Source: Marinobacter mobilis (lineage in GTDB: Bacteria > Pseudomonadota > Gammaproteobacteria > Pseudomonadales > Oleiphilaceae). From it: a stretch of 64,000 bases of DNA. Both the position numbers and the translations under genes were made by a program. The notes under the pieces are model-generated. The model made no database searches, was not told where the DNA came from, and saw only the letters and a list, made by a program, of their open reading frames with translations. The stretch spans positions 1 through 64,000 of the forward strand of contig NZ_FNNE01000001.1 in the NCBI RefSeq assembly GCF_900106945.1, written 5' to 3'. Shown here piece by piece: positions 60,224 through 64,000 of the stretch; the stretch's first letter is position 1; the number at the start of each line of letters is the position of its first letter.

Positions 60224-61678
60224 ATGAAATTCCAGATTCGTCCGGCCTCGGAAGTTGCCATCAAAAGCAAGCCGGTGCGCCTTCAGCAGATGCGTCAGTT
60301 GCGCCAGAATATCCGTAAGATCCTGATCCGTCTGGATTCGGAAATTGTTGTTGAAGGTGGCTGGGACCGGGTGACAGTGGACGTTCCCGATGGCCGTGGA
60401 CTGACTGGCCAGGTGGTTGATGAGCTGGTCCGTATCCCCGGTATTTCCACCATCCAGGAAGTGGCGGTGTACCCGCTGGTGTCGTTGGAAGATGTGGCGG
60501 AAAAGGCGGTGGCAGCCTTTGCCGAGACCCTGGCAGGCAAGACCTTCGTGGTGCGGGCCAAGCGTCTGGGCGAACACAGCTTTACCTCGATCGAGTTGGA
60601 GCGCTTTGTGGGTGGGGCCCTGCTGCAGAACTCGACAGCCCGGGGCGTGAGCCTGAAGGATCCGGACATCACGGTGCGTATCGAAGTCCGCAAGGAGGAA
60701 TTTCTGGTGGCTCTGCGCCGGCACCGGGGTGCTGGCGGCTATCCTCTGGGCAGCATCGAGTCGGTGATGACCCTGATCTCCGGTGGCTATGACTCGTCGG
60801 TGGCGGCTTACCTGATGATGCGCCGTGGCTTGCGCAGCCATTTTCTGTTCTTCAACCTTGGCGGAACCGCCCATGAGGTCGGGGTCCGTCAGGTAGTGCA
60901 CTACCTGTGGCAGCGCTATGGCTCTTCCCACCATGCCAAGTTCATCTCAGTCCCGTTTGACGGTGTGGTGGCAGAGATCATGCAGTCGGTCAATCACCGC
61001 CACTGGGGTGTGGTGCTCAAGCGTGAGATGCTGCGGGCCGCTTCTGCGGTTGCCGGGGAGCACAACACCATGGGGCTGGTGATGGGCGACGCCGTGGCCC
61101 AGGTATCGAGTCAGACCCTGGCCAACCTCAACGTGGTTGACCGTGCCTGTGAACAGGTGGTGCTGCGCCCGCTGATTTCCATGGACAAGGAGCAGATCAT
61201 CCGGATTGCCAAGGACATCGGGACCGAGCCCTTTGCCCGCACGATGCCGGAATACTGTGGGGTAATCTCCCAGAAACCGTCCACTCGGGCCAAGCTTGAC
61301 CGTGTCCTGCATGATGAGGCCCAGATGGATGCCTCAGTATTGCAACGGGCGATCGAGGCGCGCACGGAAACCCCGGTGGCCAAGCTGATGGACACCCTCA
61401 CCACGCCGGAAGATGTCGAACTGGTGCCGACGCCGGGGGTGGAGGACGTGATTATTGATGTTCGCCATCCGTCGGAGAGCGAACAGGCGCCACTGACCCT
61501 CACCAACAACGAGGTCTTGCAGATTCCCTTCTATGAGCTCAACCAGAAGATGGCCGGGTTGCCTGGCGACCGCCAATACCTGCTCTACTGCGATCGCGGC
61601 TCCATGAGCCGTATGCACGCGGGCCATCTCAAGGCCGAGGGCTTCACCAACGTCAAGGTTTACAGTCCGGTCCGCTGA
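60224..61678 (+). CDS. thiI: tRNA 4-thiouridine synthase with rhodanese domain
   Basis: A 484-residue sulfurtransferase that makes 4-thiouridine at tRNA position 8 and can supply sulfur for thiazole synthesis. A THUMP RNA-binding domain covers about 60-165. The PP-loop SGGYDSS near residue 186 binds ATP, and MPEYCGVISQ near 345 contains the acceptor Cys. The C-terminal rhodanese domain has the persulfide Cys in LLYCDRGSMSR near 456, as in Escherichia coli. The stop abuts the stop of the convergent deacetylase gene with no gap. Confidence 0.95.
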   Translation: MKFQIRPASEVAIKSKPVRLQQMRQLRQNIRKILIRLDSEIVVEGGWDRVTVDVPDGRGLTGQVVDELVRIPGISTIQEVAVYPLVSLEDVAEKAVAAFAETLAGKTFVVRAKRLGEHSFTSIELERFVGGALLQNSTARGVSLKDPDITVRIEVRKEEFLVALRRHRGAGGYPLGSIESVMTLISGGYDSSVAAYLMMRRGLRSHFLFFNLGGTAHEVGVRQVVHYLWQRYGSSHHAKFISVPFDGVVAEIMQSVNHRHWGVVLKREMLRAASAVAGEHNTMGLVMGDAVAQVSSQTLANLNVVDRACEQVVLRPLISMDKEQIIRIAKDIGTEPFARTMPEYCGVISQKPSTRAKLDRVLHDEAQMDASVLQRAIEARTETPVAKLMDTLTTPEDVELVPTPGVEDVIIDVRHPSESEQAPLTLTNNEVLQIPFYELNQKMAGLPGDRQYLLYCDRGSMSRMHAGHLKAEGFTNVKVYSPVR

Positions 61679-62695
61679 TCAGCCTTCCAGTCCCTGAAAG
61701 AAGCGCTGGACGTTGGTCGCCAGTGCTTCCAGGTCATACCCACCTTCCTGGATCACCAAGGTCGGTAGTCCGGCCAGACGAACGCGCTCCCCGAGTTTCT
61801 CGAAGCCATCGGAGGTCACCGCAACCTTGGCCTGGGGGTCGTTGTGGTAGACATCAAAGCCCAGTGGCAGGACCAGGGCATCGGGCTGGAACAGCCGGAT
61901 GGCCGTCAGGGCTTCCTCCAGACGTTCAAAAAAGGTGGATTCCGGTGAACCGTGGGGCATCGGAAGGTTGATGTTGTAGCCAAAGCCTTCGCCCTCGCCA
62001 CGCTCGTCCTCAAATCCTGCTACGACCGGATAGAAATTGGTGGGGTCGCCGTGGATCGAGACATACAGTACATCACTGCGCTGATAGAAAATTTCCTGAA
62101 TGCCCTGGCCGTGGTGCATGTCGGTATCGAGTATGGCGATGCGGGGAAACCGTTGCTGCAGCTTTTCCGTCGCAATGGCGGCATTGTTGAGGTAACAAAA
62201 GCCGCCAGCGGCGTCCCGGCGGGCATGGTGGCCCGGAGGGCGGCACACCGCGTAACAGCTGCGCTCGCCCGCCATCAGGGCGTCGGCGGCGCCGATCGCA
62301 GTCTGCGCCGACCAGTAGGCGGCCTCCCAGGTATGGGCGCCAATGGGGCAGCTGCCGTCGGCGAGGTAATGGGCGGCCTCGGCGAGTAAGCCGCGCATCG
62401 GGTTGGGGGAGCGCACAAAGATGTTCGACATGACCTCCTCGCCCCAGTCCTCGGGCATGGCCATCCAGCGCCGGTGGGCCGACTCCAGGAACCGCAGATA
62501 ACCAAGGTCGTGCACCCGGGCAATCGTGCCAGCACCCTGGTCTGCCGGTGTCAGCAGGGGCACGTTGAGCGCGGCCAGCCCTTTCAGCATGACCTCGGTG
62601 CGAGCCGGAACCTCCTGGGGCTGCCGCATCTGGCCCCGGGTGAAGTAAGTCTTCGGCAGGTGCAGGTCCTGGGACGGATGAAAAAATGCTTTCAT
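61679..62695 (-). CDS. histone deacetylase/acetylpolyamine amidohydrolase family protein
   Basis: A 338-residue zinc hydrolase of the arginase-deacetylase fold that removes acetyl groups from polyamines or lysine side chains. The catalytic region is RPPGHHA near residue 157 and DTDMHHGQGIQ near 190, and the zinc ligands continue in LPLGFDVYHND near 280. Which substrate it uses is not evident; acetylpolyamines fit best with the family length. The ATG at 62695 is chosen because AAGGAGG sits seven bases upstream. The neighbouring aldehyde dehydrogenase could act later in polyamine or GABA breakdown. Confidence 0.9.
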   Translation of the reverse strand: MKAFFHPSQDLHLPKTYFTRGQMRQPQEVPARTEVMLKGLAALNVPLLTPADQGAGTIARVHDLGYLRFLESAHRRWMAMPEDWGEEVMSNIFVRSPNPMRGLLAEAAHYLADGSCPIGAHTWEAAYWSAQTAIGAADALMAGERSCYAVCRPPGHHARRDAAGGFCYLNNAAIATEKLQQRFPRIAILDTDMHHGQGIQEIFYQRSDVLYVSIHGDPTNFYPVVAGFEDERGEGEGFGYNINLPMPHGSPESTFFERLEEALTAIRLFQPDALVLPLGFDVYHNDPQAKVAVTSDGFEKLGERVRLAGLPTLVIQEGGYDLEALATNVQRFFQGLEG

Positions 62696-62855
62696 TGGCC
62701 AACCTCCTTTTTCAACCAGTATAGGCACTCGGTCAAATGCCAGGATTCAAGGCGGCTTTACAGGGAGAAACTCAGGGACCAAGATGAACAGGGAGGCGAC
62801 CAGTGTCCAGCCTTGGCCTGGTCAACACTGAACGGCAACATCAGAAGGAACCGAG

Positions 62856-64000
62856 ATGATTGAATCTCCTCTGCTGACGCATCTCGCTGGTTATAGCGGC
62901 GGCCAATGGCAGGACAGCTCCGGGACCCGGAACTTCGAGGTCTTCAACCCTGCGAACGGAGAGGTGATCGCCAGGGTTGCTGCGATGAATGCTGATGAGG
63001 TTGAGCAAGCCATTCGCAGTGGCTGCTCGGCGTTACGACTCAGTCAGCCCTATTCGATCGAGGCGCGCCAGCGCTGGCTGGAGGAGATCCGCGATGCCCT
63101 GACCGCCCATCGGGAAGAGCTGGGCCGGATTCTCTGCAGTGAGCACGGCAAGCCCCTGCCGGAAGCCTGTGGTGAAGTGGATTACGCCGCCGGTTTTTTT
63201 GATTATTGCGCCCGCCACATTGGTGCCCTGGAATCCCACGCCCTGGCCGAGCGGCCCCGGGGCTGCAGCTGGACGGTGCATTACCGTCCGGTGGGGGTGG
63301 TTGGCCTGATCACCCCGTGGAATTTTCCCATTGGCATGATCGCCAAGAAGCTGTCAGCGGCGCTGGCGGCCGGCTGCCCATCCGTTATCAAACCCGCCAG
63401 CGAAACCCCGCTAACGATGATTGCGCTGTTCACTCTGCTGGACGAGCACACCAGCCTGCCGCCGGGGATGGTCAACCTGGTGATGGGCAAGGCCAGTATG
63501 ATTGGCCAGGTGCTGTGCGAAAGCCCGGAGGTGCCGATGCTCTCGTTCACCGGTTCAACGGAGGTGGGCCGACGCCTGCTGGTGGACACCGCGCTCCAGG
63601 TCAAGAAGCTGGCGCTGGAGTTGGGCGGAAACGCGCCCTTCATCGTCTTTGATGATGCCGACCTGGAAGCGGCCGCCGATAACCTGATGGCCAACAAGTT
63701 CCGCGGTGGCGGGCAGACCTGTGTCTGTGCCAACCGTATCTTCGTGCATGACCGCGTCATGGCCCGTTTCAGCGAACTGCTGGCGCAACGGGTCAGCGCA
63801 CTCACGGTGGGGGATGGCATGAACGAAGGGGTCGACATTGGTCCGCTGATCAACAAGGCCGGCTTCGACAAGGTGCGCCGCCATGTCAGCGATGCCCTGG
63901 CTCTTGGGGGCACCCTGATCGCAGGGCCGGATCCCGGCAGTCTCGACAACGTGGGACTGTTCTACCCGCCCACGGTGGTGTCCGGGGTTACCCGGGACAT
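62856..64000 (+). CDS. NAD(P)-dependent succinate-semialdehyde dehydrogenase (3' end missing)
   Basis: The gene runs off the window after 381 codons. It starts at ATG with AAGGAA six bases upstream. The NAD-binding TPWNFPIGM near residue 152 and the KPASETP segment near 181 are intact. The catalytic Glu lies in LELGGNAPF near 254 and the catalytic Cys in GGGQTCVCANR near 289; the double-Cys pattern CVC is typical of GabD-type enzymes. It oxidises succinate semialdehyde to succinate in the GABA pathway. Its divergent neighbour is the polyamine-type deacetylase, which suggests polyamine catabolism. Confidence 0.92.
   Translation, partial: MIESPLLTHLAGYSGGQWQDSSGTRNFEVFNPANGEVIARVAAMNADEVEQAIRSGCSALRLSQPYSIEARQRWLEEIRDALTAHREELGRILCSEHGKPLPEACGEVDYAAGFFDYCARHIGALESHALAERPRGCSWTVHYRPVGVVGLITPWNFPIGMIAKKLSAALAAGCPSVIKPASETPLTMIALFTLLDEHTSLPPGMVNLVMGKASMIGQVLCESPEVPMLSFTGSTEVGRRLLVDTALQVKKLALELGGNAPFIVFDDADLEAAADNLMANKFRGGGQTCVCANRIFVHDRVMARFSELLAQRVSALTVGDGMNEGVDIGPLINKAGFDKVRRHVSDALALGGTLIAGPDPGSLDNVGLFYPPTVVSGVTRD

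Noticed and set aside
1..64000. tRNA, rRNA, CRISPR arrays, insertion sequences
   Set aside because: Intergenic gaps were read and none shows a cloverleaf end, regularly spaced repeats, or transposase with terminal repeats.

Overview
The window reads as a chromosomal segment of a marine gammaproteobacterium, most like Marinobacter or a near relative. This is an inference from high third-position GC, from protein families (a dedicated proteobacterial sortase system, TmcA, ThiI, trxC, a Baeyer-Villiger-type flavin monooxygenase, LysO) and from dense, mostly short-gapped gene packing. I saw no rRNA, tRNA, CRISPR array, insertion sequence or prophage. About 54 protein genes are supported. No gap between genes exceeds 300 bases apart from the poorly resolved first 557 bases.

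Layout. 1-557: two weak small ORFs. 558-3233: an MscS/MscK-type channel. 3238-12992: a membrane-stress block of two divergent operons. The minus operon encodes YjfI (DUF2170), a PspA/IM30 protein and a small tandem ribbon-helix-helix protein. The plus operon encodes YqiJ, the flotillin YqiK and a 1747-residue coiled-coil AAA ATPase. The 278-bp divergent gap holds an unusually symmetric promoter/operator pair. 13114-21112: lipase-like hydrolase plus a coupled small protein, thiamine-binding-like protein, flavin monooxygenase, cysK, trxC, DUF4124 protein, mgsA, DUF815 ATPase, DUF3422 protein. 21308-26908: a complete marine sortase system (histidine kinase pdsS, regulator pdsR, VIT-VWA target, class GN sortase). 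26958-32276: acyltransferase, GlsB-like and MAPEG membrane proteins, OmpA-type lipoprotein, rhomboid protease, zinc-ribbon membrane protein.

32554-41020: a signalling block with Hpt-REC-REC-GGDEF, REC-HDOD, GAF-rich histidine kinase and stand-alone REC genes in a row, then DUF2288, LysO and a HD-GYP phosphodiesterase. It has c-di-GMP synthesis and breakdown side by side. 41097-45336: TatD, PPK2, D-amino acid dehydrogenase, RNA/protein methyltransferase-like gene. 45359-49626: two divergent operons around a consensus CRP/Vfr-like palindrome: Abi-alpha-like, DUF445 and DUF4124 proteins on one side, and a 73-residue protein plus a 479-residue repeat protein on the other. 49729-64000: OmpA/OprF-like porin, UvrD-like helicase, DUF2237, TmcA, ankyrin lipoprotein, HIBYL-CoA hydrolase-like gene, cytochrome c, PpnN, ThiI, a deacetylase and the start of a succinate-semialdehyde dehydrogenase cut by the window end.

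The strongest candidates for something undescribed are the PspA/flotillin/giant-ATPase block with its mirror-image promoter and possible local regulator, and the 479-residue protein built from in-register 43-residue repeats under an apparent CRP-type switch.
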